Below are positions 15,650 through 23,892 of a DNA stretch of 64,000 nt, one piece after another. The stretch comes from UBA3937 sp050951585 (GTDB taxonomy: Bacteria; Bacillota; Peptococcia; DRI-13; DTU073): contig JBMNJI010000006.1 of NCBI GenBank assembly GCA_050951585.1, positions 124,001 to 188,000 of the forward strand. Direction: 5' to 3'. Both the position numbers and the translations under genes were made by a program. The notes under the pieces are model-generated. The model was not told the origin of the DNA and did not search any database. It saw nothing but the letters and a program-made list of their open reading frames with translations. Positions within the stretch are counted from its first letter, which is position 1. Each line of letters begins with the position of its first letter.

Positions 15650-16587
15650 TGAATACACAAGAGAATTTGTTAATAGTATCATCTTCACCACATTTGCATA
15701 GTGCCAATAAGGTCTCAACAGCAATGCGCGATGTCTGCATAGCCCTTTTACCTGCCTTAGTCGGGGCAGTATATTTCTTCGGCATGGCTGCGGCCACAGT
15801 AATTCTTACCTGTGTGATTACGGCCCTGCTTAGTGAAGTAATCGCCCAAAAAATAATGCATCGCGAAGTTACGATTAGTGACGGGAGTGCGGTTATTACC
15901 GGTTTATTGCTGGCTTTTTGTCTTCCGTCCACAATACCCTTGTGGATCGCCGCTATTGGTTCGGCTGTTGCAATCATTATCGGTAAGCAGTTTTTTGGTG
16001 GCTTAGGCTGTAATATTTTTAATCCGGCTTTAATCGGCAGAGCATTTCTGGTGGCCTCCTGGCCGGTAGCTATGACGACCTGGGTTACGCCCCTTGATGG
16101 CGTGACCACAGCCACGCCCTTAGGAATTCTCAAAGAAGGGCTTTCTGAGCAGTTACCTTCCTTAGGACAATTGTTCATGGGTAATGTGGCGGGCTGCCTG
16201 GGCGAAACCAGTGCGTTAGCCTTAATTGTCGGCGGACTTTACTTACTGTATAAAGGACATATTGACTGGCGCATACCCTTCTCTTATCTGGGAACTGTTT
16301 TTGTCGTTACGGCTGTTGTCGGAGCAGATCCTTTCTTCCATCTGTTATCCGGTGGTTTGATGCTCGGGGCATTTTTCATGGCCACAGACTGGGTAACGAG
16401 CCCGATCACCAAGAAAGGCCGGCTGATTTTTGGTATAGGCTGTGGCCTTTTAACAGTGCTTATCCGGTTGATGGGCGGCTACCCGGAAGGAGTTTGTTAC
16501 TCTATCTTATTAATGAATCTGGCTACTCCTTTAATTGATCGCTATACTAAAGCTCGTGTGTTTGGGGGTGTGAAAAAACATGCGTAA
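15649..16587 (+). CDS. rnfD: Rnf complex subunit RnfD
   Basis: 312 aa. An integral membrane protein with about ten hydrophobic helices, homologous to NqrB/RsxD. The conserved flavin site DGVTTATPLG lies near residues 145-154; the Thr of this motif receives FMN covalently through a phosphodiester bond, a modification made by ApbE, whose gene is downstream. It overlaps the rnfC stop by one base and the rnfG start by eight bases, consistent with tightly coupled translation of one membrane complex. Motif, length and position agree with the clostridial Rnf arrangement. Confidence 0.96.
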   Translation: MNTQENLLIVSSSPHLHSANKVSTAMRDVCIALLPALVGAVYFFGMAAATVILTCVITALLSEVIAQKIMHREVTISDGSAVITGLLLAFCLPSTIPLWIAAIGSAVAIIIGKQFFGGLGCNIFNPALIGRAFLVASWPVAMTTWVTPLDGVTTATPLGILKEGLSEQLPSLGQLFMGNVAGCLGETSALALIVGGLYLLYKGHIDWRIPFSYLGTVFVVTAVVGADPFFHLLSGGLMLGAFFMATDWVTSPITKKGRLIFGIGCGLLTVLIRLMGGYPEGVCYSILLMNLATPLIDRYTKARVFGGVKKHA

Positions 16588-17155
16588 TATCTTGAAGTTA
16601 GGTGTATTTCTCTTGCTAATTTCCGGCATTGCCGGTTTGGGTATCGCTTATGTCTATCAATTGACCGGGCCTTTGATTGTAGAGCAACTTGTCACTGAAA
16701 AAGCGAACAGTTTGCTGGAGGTTTATCCTGAAGGAGACGTAATTGCTGATGAAAGTGCCAAATATCTTGATAGTAAGACAGATCCTGTCATCAAAGGGCT
16801 GCATATTGCTTATGAAGACAACAATCCCGTGGGGGCGATTTATCTGGTGGAGCCTTCCGCGTATAATGGCACAATTCAGTTGATGGTTGGTTTTGACATG
16901 GCCACCCGGAAAACAACCGGTATTAAAATTTTGAGTCAAGCGGAGACACCGGGGCTGGGTGCTAATGCCGAGGATAGCTTTTTCACAGATCGTTTTAAAG
17001 GGAAAAGCATCGAAGAACCTTTAGAGGTTGTCAAGCAAGAACCGGCAGGTGACAATCAGATTCTGGCAATTACCTCTGCCACAATCACTTCAAAGGCCGT
17101 AGCAAACGGAGTGAATATCGCGCGTGCTCATTTTACAGAGAATTTTGTGCAGTAA
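16580..17155 (+). CDS. rnfG: Rnf complex subunit RnfG
   Basis: 191 aa. One N-terminal transmembrane helix (residues 5-27) anchors an extracytoplasmic FMN-binding domain. The covalent FMN site is AITSATITSKAV near residues 166-177, matching the (S/T)GAT-x-T type; here Gly is replaced by Ser-Ala spacing, so the acceptor Thr should be verified. GLGANAED near 131 is the other conserved feature of FMN_bind domains. The gene overlaps rnfD by eight bases and is followed by a 48-base gap and a strong GGAGGAGG site before rnfE. Confidence 0.95.
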   Translation: MRNILKLGVFLLLISGIAGLGIAYVYQLTGPLIVEQLVTEKANSLLEVYPEGDVIADESAKYLDSKTDPVIKGLHIAYEDNNPVGAIYLVEPSAYNGTIQLMVGFDMATRKTTGIKILSQAETPGLGANAEDSFFTDRFKGKSIEEPLEVVKQEPAGDNQILAITSATITSKAVANGVNIARAHFTENFVQ

Positions 17156-17203
17156 TTAGCGAGAAGTTAGACAAGTATTTTTTGGAGGAGGTAATTTGGG
17201 GCT

Positions 17204-17848
17204 ATGAGCTTGTGGAAAGAGTTTAGTAAAGGGATTTTACGTGAGAATCCGCTATTTGTTCTTGTTTTAGGCATGTGTCCGTCCTTAGCCATAACTACAT
17301 CCGTGGAAAATGGTTTAGGGATGGGAGTTGCATTTTCTGCAGTACTGTTGGGTTCAAATATTGTTATTTCGGCGTTAAGAAAAGTAATCCCCAATAGTAT
17401 TCGTATTCCCAGTTATATTGTGATTATTGCTACTTTTGTCACCATGGTGGAAATGTTGTTGCATGCTTATACACCAGCGCTATTTGAAAGCCTGGGTGTG
17501 TTTATTCCCTTGATCGTGGTGAACTGCATCATTCTTGGCAGGGCTGAAGCTTTCGCCAATAAGAATGGGGTAATGCCTTCAATTATGGATGCGTTAGGGA
17601 TGGGCGTAGGTTATACCTTGGCCTTAGTCATCATTTCTACTTTCCGGGAAGTATTAGGAGCGGGAACATTTTTTGGTTACCCTGTGATGGATTCGGCACA
17701 GTCGGCGATTATTATGATTCTTCCGCCGGGTGGTTTCATTACCTTAGGTTGCATCCTGGCTTTCCTCAATAAAATGAAGGATGTCAAAGCAACCAAGAAA
17801 ACTACTATTAATCAACCTGTTGCCCAGCAACAGTTGAGTAGTAATTAA
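17204..17848 (+). CDS. rnfE: Rnf complex subunit RnfE
   Basis: 214 aa integral membrane protein of the RnfA/RnfE/NqrD/NqrE family with about six helices. It begins KEFSKGILRENPLFVLVLG, the typical RnfE start, and contains LGMCPSLAITTSVENGLGMG, where the conserved Cys takes part in the intramembrane [2Fe-2S] cluster shared with RnfA. A second conserved segment, VVNCIILGRAEAFANKNG, carries the other Cys. The last 25 residues form a polar Lys/Gln-rich tail (KKTTINQPVAQQQ). The Shine-Dalgarno site GGAGGAGG lies at 17182-17189. Confidence 0.95.
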   Translation: MSLWKEFSKGILRENPLFVLVLGMCPSLAITTSVENGLGMGVAFSAVLLGSNIVISALRKVIPNSIRIPSYIVIIATFVTMVEMLLHAYTPALFESLGVFIPLIVVNCIILGRAEAFANKNGVMPSIMDALGMGVGYTLALVIISTFREVLGAGTFFGYPVMDSAQSAIIMILPPGGFITLGCILAFLNKMKDVKATKKTTINQPVAQQQLSSN

Positions 17849-17865
17849 TGAAGGAGGCGGGATAA

Positions 17866-18441
17866 ATGCAGGAAATGATCCTGATTATCATCACGGCGGT
17901 ATTTGTTAATAATATTGTTTTAGCTCAGTTTTTAGGCTGTTGCCCTTTTTTAGGCGTCTCGAAAAAGCTTTCTTCTGCGCTTGGGATGGGAGTTGCGGTA
18001 ACCTTTGTCTTAACGCTGGCTTCCGTGATTACGTATATAGTTCAGAAATTTGTTTTGGAGCAATATGGGATTGAGTATCTGCAAACGATTGCGTTCATTC
18101 TGGTAATTGCCGCACTTGTACAGTTTGTCGAAATGGTTATTAAAAAATACAGTCCGGATCTTTATAAAGCACTGGGAGTATATCTTCCCCTTATCACCAC
18201 TAACTGCGCCGTATTGGGCGTGGCCATTATCAATATTCAAAAAACTTATGGTTTCATGCAAACGATGGTTAATGGTTTTGCCAACGGGTTATCCTTTACC
18301 GTAGCTTTAATTCTTTTTGCCGGCATCAGGGAAAGACTTGAGGACGCGGATATTCCGAAGAGTATGCAGGGCATGCCGATAGCCTTAGTTACTGCCGCTT
18401 TGATGTCAATCGCGTTTTTAGGCTTTACCGGTCTTCTATAA
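17866..18441 (+). CDS. rnfA: Rnf complex subunit RnfA
   Basis: 191 aa, about six transmembrane helices, homologous to RnfE but with inverted topology. It has the family signature NNIVLAQFLGCCPFLGVSKK and the second half TTNCAVLGVAIIN, each with the Cys needed for the shared intramembrane [2Fe-2S] centre. Eighteen bases separate it from rnfE and the Shine-Dalgarno site is GGAGGCGG. Length and both motifs match the family exactly. Confidence 0.96.
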   Translation: MQEMILIIITAVFVNNIVLAQFLGCCPFLGVSKKLSSALGMGVAVTFVLTLASVITYIVQKFVLEQYGIEYLQTIAFILVIAALVQFVEMVIKKYSPDLYKALGVYLPLITTNCAVLGVAIINIQKTYGFMQTMVNGFANGLSFTVALILFAGIRERLEDADIPKSMQGMPIALVTAALMSIAFLGFTGLL

Positions 18442-18462
18442 AAAAGTGCGGAGGTAGAAACG

Positions 18463-19338
18463 ATGATCTATGCAGTTATAAGTTTAGCGGCCTTAGGCGC
18501 AATCTTCGGTATTGTCCTGGGCTTTGCTGATAAAAAGTTTAAAGTTGAAGTTGACCCTAGAATAGATGCGATTATAAATGTTTTACCGGGAGCAAACTGT
18601 GGAGGCTGCGGCTTCCCCGGCTGTTCGGGTTATGCTGACGCGATTGTTGCCGGGACGGCTCCTTTAAATGCTTGTACAGCAGATGAGGTTCGTGAAAAAA
18701 TTGCGGAAATTATGGGCGTTGATGCCGGTGAGGCTCAGGAACCTCTAGTTGCCCAGCTCATGTGCAATGGCGGAAAGGATTGTGCGGCGTTGCTTTATGC
18801 TTATGAAGGCATAGAAGACTGTCATACAGCGGCCACCATGTTTAAGAGTCCCAAGGCGTGCAGCTTTGGTTGTATCGGGTTAGGCACTTGTACGAAGGCT
18901 TGTCCTTTCGGCGCTATTAAGCTTGGCGCAGATCAATTGCCGGAAGTTGACTATAACATTTGTACCGGTTGCGGGATTTGTGTCGATAATTGTCCGCAGC
19001 ATGTTTTAAAAGTCGTGCCGGTTTCGAAACTGGTGCATGTGCGTTGCAGCAATCTTGCCAAAGGGAAAGATGCGAAAGCTGTTTGTGAAGTAGCTTGTAT
19101 TAAATGTAAGCTTTGCGAGAAGAATTGTCCTCAGGGGGCGATTACGGTTGTCGACGAAGGGAACGGAAGTATTGCCAGAATTGATTATGAGAAATGCACC
19201 AGTTGTGGGATTTGCGTCACGAAATGTCCGACCAATGCTTTGGAGATTATCCTGCCGATTAATGCCAACCGTAATGTGGCCCAGGAGGCAAAAACCAAAA
19301 CACCTCATGAATGCTCACAGTGCGGTCTTTGCAAATAA
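18463..19338 (+). CDS. rnfB: Rnf complex subunit RnfB (multi-cluster ferredoxin-like)
   Basis: 291 aa. One N-terminal helix anchors a cytoplasmic iron-sulphur domain that takes electrons from reduced ferredoxin. The first cluster motif, CGGCGFPGC, is near residue 46. Four later motifs follow: CIGLGTCTKACP, CTGCGICVDNCP, CIKCKLCEKNCP and CTSCGICVTKCP, and a final CSQCGLC sits at the extreme C-terminus. The many clusters are typical of clostridial RnfB, which is longer than the proteobacterial form. It is the last gene of rnfCDGEAB, followed 41 bases later by apbE. Confidence 0.96.
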   Translation: MIYAVISLAALGAIFGIVLGFADKKFKVEVDPRIDAIINVLPGANCGGCGFPGCSGYADAIVAGTAPLNACTADEVREKIAEIMGVDAGEAQEPLVAQLMCNGGKDCAALLYAYEGIEDCHTAATMFKSPKACSFGCIGLGTCTKACPFGAIKLGADQLPEVDYNICTGCGICVDNCPQHVLKVVPVSKLVHVRCSNLAKGKDAKAVCEVACIKCKLCEKNCPQGAITVVDEGNGSIARIDYEKCTSCGICVTKCPTNALEIILPINANRNVAQEAKTKTPHECSQCGLCK

Positions 19339-19379
19339 CCATCTCTACTTTTAGGCATCATCACTTCAAGGAGTGAAGC

Positions 19380-20465
19380 ATGAAAAAAAACCGATTAATA
19401 ATTGTTTTATGCGTTCTGGTTCTGGTTTCGCTGCTAGCTGGTGTGCTATTTCAACTAAACCGGCCCCGGGAGCAGGAGCATTCCAGTGAAGAATTTTTAA
19501 TGGATACATTGGTGAGTATCAGTACTTACGGTACTGATACAACTCTTTTACGACAAGCAACAGCGGAAGCTTTCCGGGAAATGCGCCGTCTTGCCGATTT
19601 AACTGACCGCTTTACTGATGATAATCCTAGCGGGATGACTAGTGATATCATGCGGATTAATGACATGGCCGGAAAGGGACCGGTGATTGTGGACCCGGAT
19701 GTTTTCCACATGCTCCGGATGGCCAAAGAGTACTATGCTTTAACTGATGGTGCCTTTGATATCACGATTGGACCAGTCATGGATTTATGGGGGTTTGGAA
19801 AGCCGGAGCAAAAACTACCGACAGTTGATGATTTACGGGAAGCTTTATCCCTAGTGGATAGCAACGACTTAATCCTTGATGAAAAGGAGCAGAGCGCTTT
19901 TCTGAAAAAGGAAGGGATGTCCCTCGATTTAGGTGCTGTGGCGAAAGGATATGCCGTGGAAAGGGCGGCCCAGATCCTGGAGGAGGCCGGAATAGAAAGG
20001 GCCATTATTAACGCCGGCGGCAATATCAGGGTCATCGGCCAAAAAGCGCCGCAGCAGGGGTGGCAGGTCGGGATTCAGGACCCGCGTGATCCCCAGGCTT
20101 TAATCGGGATACTGTCATTGCAGAATGAATCTGCGGTGACGTCGGGGGATTATCAGCGCTACAAGCAAATCGCCGGAAAAACATATCATCATCTTCTCTC
20201 AGCGCGCACCGGTTATCCTGCGGAGTCAATGATGAATGTCACAGTGGTGACGAAGGATTCCGGCGAGGCGGATCTTTTATCGACGGCGTTGTTTCTTATG
20301 GAGCCCGAACAGGCCCTGACGTTTCTTACGCAGCACAAAAACGCGGAAGCCGTTTTGATTACGGCCGAAAATCAAATTTTGTATACTCCGGGCTTAAAGG
20401 GAAAACTGAAGCTAACACCGGGGGAGGAATATGTTTATGAGAAAAACGTTAATGACAAAGGCTGA
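19380..20465 (+). CDS. apbE: FAD:protein FMN transferase ApbE
   Basis: 361 aa. A helix at residues 5-25 anchors the protein outside the membrane; there is no lipobox Cys, so it is probably not a lipoprotein as many ApbE are. Conserved motifs: MDTLVSISTYG (near 42), DGAFDITIGPVMDLWGFG (near 123), LDLGAVAKGYAVE (near 182) and IINAGGNIRV (near 205). ApbE cleaves FAD and attaches FMN to Thr residues of RnfD and RnfG, which explains its position directly after rnfB. It overlaps the next gene by about 29 bases. Confidence 0.94.
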   Translation: MKKNRLIIVLCVLVLVSLLAGVLFQLNRPREQEHSSEEFLMDTLVSISTYGTDTTLLRQATAEAFREMRRLADLTDRFTDDNPSGMTSDIMRINDMAGKGPVIVDPDVFHMLRMAKEYYALTDGAFDITIGPVMDLWGFGKPEQKLPTVDDLREALSLVDSNDLILDEKEQSAFLKKEGMSLDLGAVAKGYAVERAAQILEEAGIERAIINAGGNIRVIGQKAPQQGWQVGIQDPRDPQALIGILSLQNESAVTSGDYQRYKQIAGKTYHHLLSARTGYPAESMMNVTVVTKDSGEADLLSTALFLMEPEQALTFLTQHKNAEAVLITAENQILYTPGLKGKLKLTPGEEYVYEKNVNDKG

Positions 20466-20841
20466 TACAAAATTATTAATAGCCATTATTCTCTTAAGCA
20501 TTGTTGCCTATGCGATCATTCGGTATTCCTCTGTTCCGTTTACTGTTGAGGGAAGGGTGATTATCAAAACAGGCGGGGAAGTAGTGCAAGAGCTCCCATT
20601 ATCGGCGGACACGTCTGCGCAAAGAATCAGTATTCAAGGGAGAACAGATCCTGCAGTTATCGAAATTGAAAAGGGGAGGGTTCGTGTGGTAGAAGCTTTT
20701 TGCCCCGATCAGGTGTGTGTTAAACAAGGCTGGATCGATACTCCCGGTGCCTCAATAGTCTGTGTACCAAATGAATTGGTGATTTATCTGTCTGTCGGAA
20801 CGGACGACGGTTCAGCGGCAGTTGATGCGATAACCCGTTAA
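20437..20841 (+). CDS. NusG domain II-containing exported protein
   Basis: About 134 aa. ATG 20437 is nine bases after GGAGG; an ATG at 20431 is only three bases away. After a helix at about residues 13-31, a small beta domain contains FCPDQVCVKQGWI and GASIVCVPNELVI, the pattern of the NusG_II family found next to ApbE and Rnf genes in many Firmicutes. Three Cys residues are conserved. The role is unknown. By context it may serve flavin or electron-transfer chemistry outside the membrane, but that is inference. The start lies within the apbE coding region, so the two are translationally coupled. Confidence 0.85.
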   Translation: MRKTLMTKADTKLLIAIILLSIVAYAIIRYSSVPFTVEGRVIIKTGGEVVQELPLSADTSAQRISIQGRTDPAVIEIEKGRVRVVEAFCPDQVCVKQGWIDTPGASIVCVPNELVIYLSVGTDDGSAAVDAITR

Positions 20842-20855
20842 GTAAGGGGATGCTT

Positions 20856-21356
20856 ATGACCAAAACGCAAAGGATGGTTTATCTGTCTCTCTTTGTTACT
20901 TTAGCCACAGCGCTGGGGATTTTTGAATCGTCTTTGCCGAATCCTTTCCCGTTGCCGGGGATAAAACTGGGCTTGGCGAACATTGTGACGATCCAGGTAC
21001 TGTACTTATATGGTTTAAAAGACGGGCTGGCCATTTCCGTATTGCGAGTATTATTTACTTCTTTGTTCGTGGGAACTTTTCTGTCCGTTGGGTTTTATCT
21101 AAGTCTTTCCGGTGCTGTACTAAGTACGCTGGTGATGGCTTTTTTGTTTAAATACGTGCCGGCTTTAAGTATCATGGGGGTTAGTATTGCGGGCGCGGTC
21201 TCCCATAATGTGGGGCAATTGTTTGCGGCGGCAATTTTGATTCAAACCGGTTATATTTTTTATTATCTGCCGATTTTGCTCCTGTCCGGCATTCCGACCG
21301 GGTTGGCTACCGGTTATGCCGCCCGTCTCTTATTGAAGCACCTTGAGCGAAAATAA
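20856..21356 (+). CDS. Gx transporter family membrane protein
   Basis: About 166 aa. ATG 20856 has AAGGGG six bases upstream, while ATG 20850 abuts that site. There are five or six hydrophobic helices. The phrase FESSLPNPFPLPGIKLGLAN is the signature of the Gx transporter family, often annotated as heptaprenyl diphosphate synthase component I, and resembles the substrate-binding S component of ECF-type transporters. It very often follows a NusG_II gene, as here. The transported substrate is unknown. Fifteen bases separate it from the preceding gene, so it is probably the last member of the rnf-apbE transcript. Confidence 0.85.
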   Translation: MTKTQRMVYLSLFVTLATALGIFESSLPNPFPLPGIKLGLANIVTIQVLYLYGLKDGLAISVLRVLFTSLFVGTFLSVGFYLSLSGAVLSTLVMAFLFKYVPALSIMGVSIAGAVSHNVGQLFAAAILIQTGYIFYYLPILLLSGIPTGLATGYAARLLLKHLERK

Positions 21357-21471
21357 TTTTTCTAGTCTGCGCAAGGGATTACTGCTTGACAGTGTTTCTT
21401 TTCATAAGTAAAATTTTGAAGAGGGTAGAAACACGATGATGATGAGGACTTACTACAAGGAGGTGGAAGAT

Positions 21472-21795
21472 ATGCCAACATACGACTATCGTTGTCCTAA
21501 ATGCGGTAAATTTACCATTACCCAGAAAATTACCGAAAAAGCCCTTACCGAATGCCCCACTTGTGGAGCTGCTGTCAATCGTTTGATTGGCAAAAATATA
21601 AATATTATTTACAAGTGTTCCGGGTTTTATTGTACTGATACTCATTCACCTAATGGTACTGCTGAGGTCAGGGAAGAGACAAAAAGTGCAGTGAAGAATG
21701 AAGTCAAGAGCACAGAAAATAGTGAAGGAAAGAGTACGGCCAAAAGTGAAGCAAAGACAGAACTAAAGGCAGAAAAAAAGAGTAAAACTGCCTAG
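21472..21795 (+). CDS. FmdB-type zinc-ribbon protein with Lys/Glu-rich tail
   Basis: About 107 aa. ATG 21472 follows AAGGAGGTGG, an excellent Shine-Dalgarno site; an ATG at 21436 is less likely. The N-terminus MPTYDYRCPKCGKF and the later ECPTCGAAV supply two CxxC knuckles, the FmdB/CxxC_CxxC_SSSS zinc-ribbon pattern. A GFYCTD segment completes the domain near residue 60. The last 45 residues are a low-complexity Lys, Glu, Ser and Thr tail (KSTAKSEAKTELKAEKK), presumably disordered. The family is sometimes called a putative regulatory protein, but its function is not established. Confidence 0.85.
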   Translation: MPTYDYRCPKCGKFTITQKITEKALTECPTCGAAVNRLIGKNINIIYKCSGFYCTDTHSPNGTAEVREETKSAVKNEVKSTENSEGKSTAKSEAKTELKAEKKSKTA

Positions 21796-21825
21796 CTTAC
21801 CCTGAAAAATCTGATCCGAAATATT

Positions 21826-21868
21826 AAAAAACCGTGTTGTTTACAGTAAACACACGGTTTTTTCTTTT
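21826..21868 (+). terminator. Intrinsic terminator, probably bidirectional
   Basis: AAAAACCGTGTTGTTTA pairs with TAAACACACGGTTTTT around a short loop, with T-runs on the + side and A-runs (T on the minus strand) on the other. It lies between the zinc-ribbon gene and the convergent SASP gene and can serve both. Confidence 0.85.
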
Positions 21869-21932
21869 TTAATTTGTTTTAGAATACAACTTGTTTTAGA
21901 AGAATATTTTAACGTTAATCTGCTACTATGGG

Positions 21933-22145
21933 TTATGGGTTATTTCCTTTTAATTGTTCTTCCGCAAATTGCACCAGTTTTCTGGTCATATAACCACCAA
22001 CATAGCCATTCTGGCGTGAACTCAAGTTGCCTTTATCGATGTTATTGTAGTTAGCAATTCCTAATTCGCCCGCCATCTCATATTTCATGTTATCGAGAAC
22101 GTTTTTCGCACCTTGCACCGCAGGTTTATTGTTATTTCTAGGCAT
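21933..22145 (-). CDS. Alpha/beta-type small acid-soluble spore protein
   Basis: 70 aa. The start is at 22145: on the minus strand AAAGGAGG lies about eight bases before ATG. The sequence MPRNNNKPAVQGAKNVLDNM, then KYEMAGELGI and later GYVGGYMTRKLVQFAEEQL, is the standard alpha/beta SASP fold that coats spore DNA. The germination protease cuts within the segment matching YEMAGELG. It is one of the few minus-strand genes and is convergent with the zinc-ribbon gene. By family knowledge it is expressed in the forespore under sigma-G; I did not identify a clear promoter. Confidence 0.95.
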   Translation of the reverse strand: MPRNNNKPAVQGAKNVLDNMKYEMAGELGIANYNNIDKGNLSSRQNGYVGGYMTRKLVQFAEEQLKGNNP

Positions 22146-22350
22146 GATTTTTATCCTCCTTTGAGCTGGTTTGATTGTTTGATTTTCTGGATATTCCATT
22201 CATATCTTTTGTAATTTTAGCAAGCTTATGCCTAAGATAATTTGGCAATATTACCAACAATTATTTATTTACTGATAGTAAATCTGCCAGGCACAATCCG
22301 TGGTGATGAACAATATTATTTAGAATGACTATAAAGGAGGGGTGGACAAT

Positions 22351-23043
22351 ATGCTTGGAATAGGAACGTTCCTTATTGCGGCAGTAACTCTGGTTAATAG
22401 TCTTTTGCTCCTGGTTTATTTTCTGAATAATAATGCCTTTCCACATCCGCTTTCGGAAGAAGAAGAGAGTATGTACCTGCAAAAGGTGCAGGAAGGAGAT
22501 ATTAATGCCCGGAATGTGTTAATCGAACATAATTTAAGGCTTGTGGCCCATATCGGGAAAAAGTTTGAAGGAGCCGGCGATGATAAAGATGATATAATCT
22601 CGATCGGGACAATTGGTTTGATAAAAGCGATTAATACTTTTGATGCTTCCAAAGGCACTAAGTTAGCTACCTATGCTGCACGATGTATCGAAAATGAAAT
22701 ATTAATGCATTTACGTGCCACCAAGAAAAATAAAGGGGAAGTCTCTCTTTATGATCCCATCGGCATCGATAAGGAAGGAAATGAAATCACGTTGATTGAT
22801 GTTTTGGGAACCCACCCTGATATTGTTCCCGATGTGGTGCAGACAAATGTGGAATTTGAACAGATGCTAGCCAAGATCAAATATTTGAGTAATCGGGAAA
22901 GAAAGGTTGTGGAAATGCGCTTTGGCTTATTAAATGGGCTCAGAAGAACCCAGCGGGAAATCGCGAAGATACTTGGTATTTCCCGTTCGTATGTATCCAG
23001 AATTGAAAAAAGAGCCTTGGAGAAATTGATTAAAAATAGTTAA
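22351..23043 (+). CDS. sigK: RNA polymerase sporulation sigma factor SigK (intact)
   Basis: About 230 aa. ATG 22351 has AAGGAGGGG eight bases upstream; the GTG at 22342 overlaps that site. The hydrophobic first 30 residues (GIGTFLIAAVTLVNSLLLLV) are the pro-sequence that SpoIVFB removes in B. subtilis. Region 2 is highly conserved (NVLIEHNLRLVAHIGKKFEG, LATYAARCIENEILMHL) and region 4 ends with REIAKILGISRSYVSRIEKR. Sigma-K drives late mother-cell genes. The gene is not interrupted by a skin-type element. It is divergent from the SASP gene. Confidence 0.96.
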   Translation: MLGIGTFLIAAVTLVNSLLLLVYFLNNNAFPHPLSEEEESMYLQKVQEGDINARNVLIEHNLRLVAHIGKKFEGAGDDKDDIISIGTIGLIKAINTFDASKGTKLATYAARCIENEILMHLRATKKNKGEVSLYDPIGIDKEGNEITLIDVLGTHPDIVPDVVQTNVEFEQMLAKIKYLSNRERKVVEMRFGLLNGLRRTQREIAKILGISRSYVSRIEKRALEKLIKNS

Positions 23044-23072
23044 ACTTAGAATGAGACTATTGATAGATGCTT

Positions 23073-23105
23073 AAAAAAAAGAAAAAGGGCCTCAAATTGA
23101 GGCCT
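23073..23105 (-). terminator. Terminator-like hairpin facing the minus strand
   Basis: GGCCTC (23088-23093) pairs with GAGGCC (23099-23104) around a five-base loop. The T-run exists only on the minus strand, where the hairpin is followed by TTTTTCTTTTTTTT. On the + strand the stem is followed by TGCGCAG, so it is a poor terminator for sigK. It would stop leftward transcripts before they run antisense into sigK. Confidence 0.55.
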
Positions 23106-23220
23106 GCGCAGAATAAAAATATAAATATAAAAGGAAAGATATAATTTCATTTTAATTATAACCTAGTTTTAGGGGTAAGTAAATCTTGTTTTCCCAAGTA
23201 TACAGGAAAAAATGTTATAA

Positions 23221-23276
23221 AAATGGTAATAAAATCATTACTAATTTTTGGTATGATTTTATTACCATTTTATGAT
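23221..23276 (+). promoter_or_regulatory. Promoter of the yqeG operon overlapped by an 18-bp inverted repeat
   Basis: A perfect 18-base inverted repeat (arms 23221-23238 and 23253-23270, 14-base centre) overlaps a promoter-like pair: TTGGTA at 23248-23253 and TATGAT at 23271-23276 with a 17-base spacer. Transcription would begin about 25 bases before the yqeG start codon. The symmetry and position suggest an operator; a structured 5' end is less likely, because the repeat lies upstream of the predicted start. Confidence 0.55.
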
Positions 23277-23307
23277 AAGATAGTAATAGTAATTAAGGGA
23301 GAGTAAA

Positions 23308-23802
23308 ATGAAGATCTTAAAGCCGGACCTGGTCATCAATTCTCTTAGCGAGATAAATCTTGCCAATTATAAAAAATTAGCGATGCGGGGGATTATCATT
23401 GATTTAGATAATACGATTGTTCCTTGGAATCTTGATTGTATCACGGCAGAAGCAGACCTTTTTTTAAGAGAAGCTTTGTCTTTAGAGTATAAAATCTGTT
23501 TATTGTCTAATGCCAGAAGAAAAAGAACGGAAAATATTGCCCGGCAATATGATATTTACTATGTTTCCTCAGCTTTTAAACCAAGAAAAAAGGCTTTTCA
23601 ACGCGCCTTGCAGTTAATCGGTCATAGTGCTGATCAGGTTCTGGTGATTGGAGATCAGGTTTTTACGGATGTTTTAGGGGGAAACAGAGCAGGCTGTTAT
23701 ACCATCCTGGCCCCTGCCTTATCCAAAAAGGAGTTTGTCGGGACAAAAGTATTTCGGTTTTTTGAATGGTTACTGAAAGCTGGTCCGACATATCGAAAAT
23801 AG
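23308..23802 (+). CDS. yqeG: YqeG family HAD IIIA-type phosphatase
   Basis: 164 aa. HAD motif I is DLDNT (near residues 34-38), motif II is SNARR (LLSNARRKRTENIA), and motif III/IV is VLVIGDQVFTDVLGGNRAG with the acidic GD...D pair and an upstream Lys (KPRKKAF). The length and the start LKPDLVINSLSEINL fit the YqeG/YrkM group. The physiological substrate in bacteria is uncertain; eukaryotic relatives dephosphorylate phosphatidylglycerophosphate. GGGAGAG precedes the ATG. It is probably the first gene of a run reaching at least to pilD. Confidence 0.9.
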   Translation: MKILKPDLVINSLSEINLANYKKLAMRGIIIDLDNTIVPWNLDCITAEADLFLREALSLEYKICLLSNARRKRTENIARQYDIYYVSSAFKPRKKAFQRALQLIGHSADQVLVIGDQVFTDVLGGNRAGCYTILAPALSKKEFVGTKVFRFFEWLLKAGPTYRK

Positions 23803-23892
23803 ATATTAATATTTACCCCAGTGAATATTAATGATGTAGTCAGGATTAAGAGCATTCAGAGCGCGGATTATTTTTGGGGTGGTGAACTGGTG

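Noticed and set aside
15618..16178. 186-codon minus-strand ORF opposite rnfD
   Set aside because: Antisense shadow of a conserved membrane protein gene.
22261..22482. 73-codon minus-strand ORF overlapping the sigK start
   Set aside because: It has no ribosome-binding site and overlaps the conserved pro-sequence of SigK.
22351..23043. Possible skin-type element interrupting sigK
   Set aside because: The sigK frame is continuous from pro-sequence to the C-terminal region 4, so no interruption exists here.
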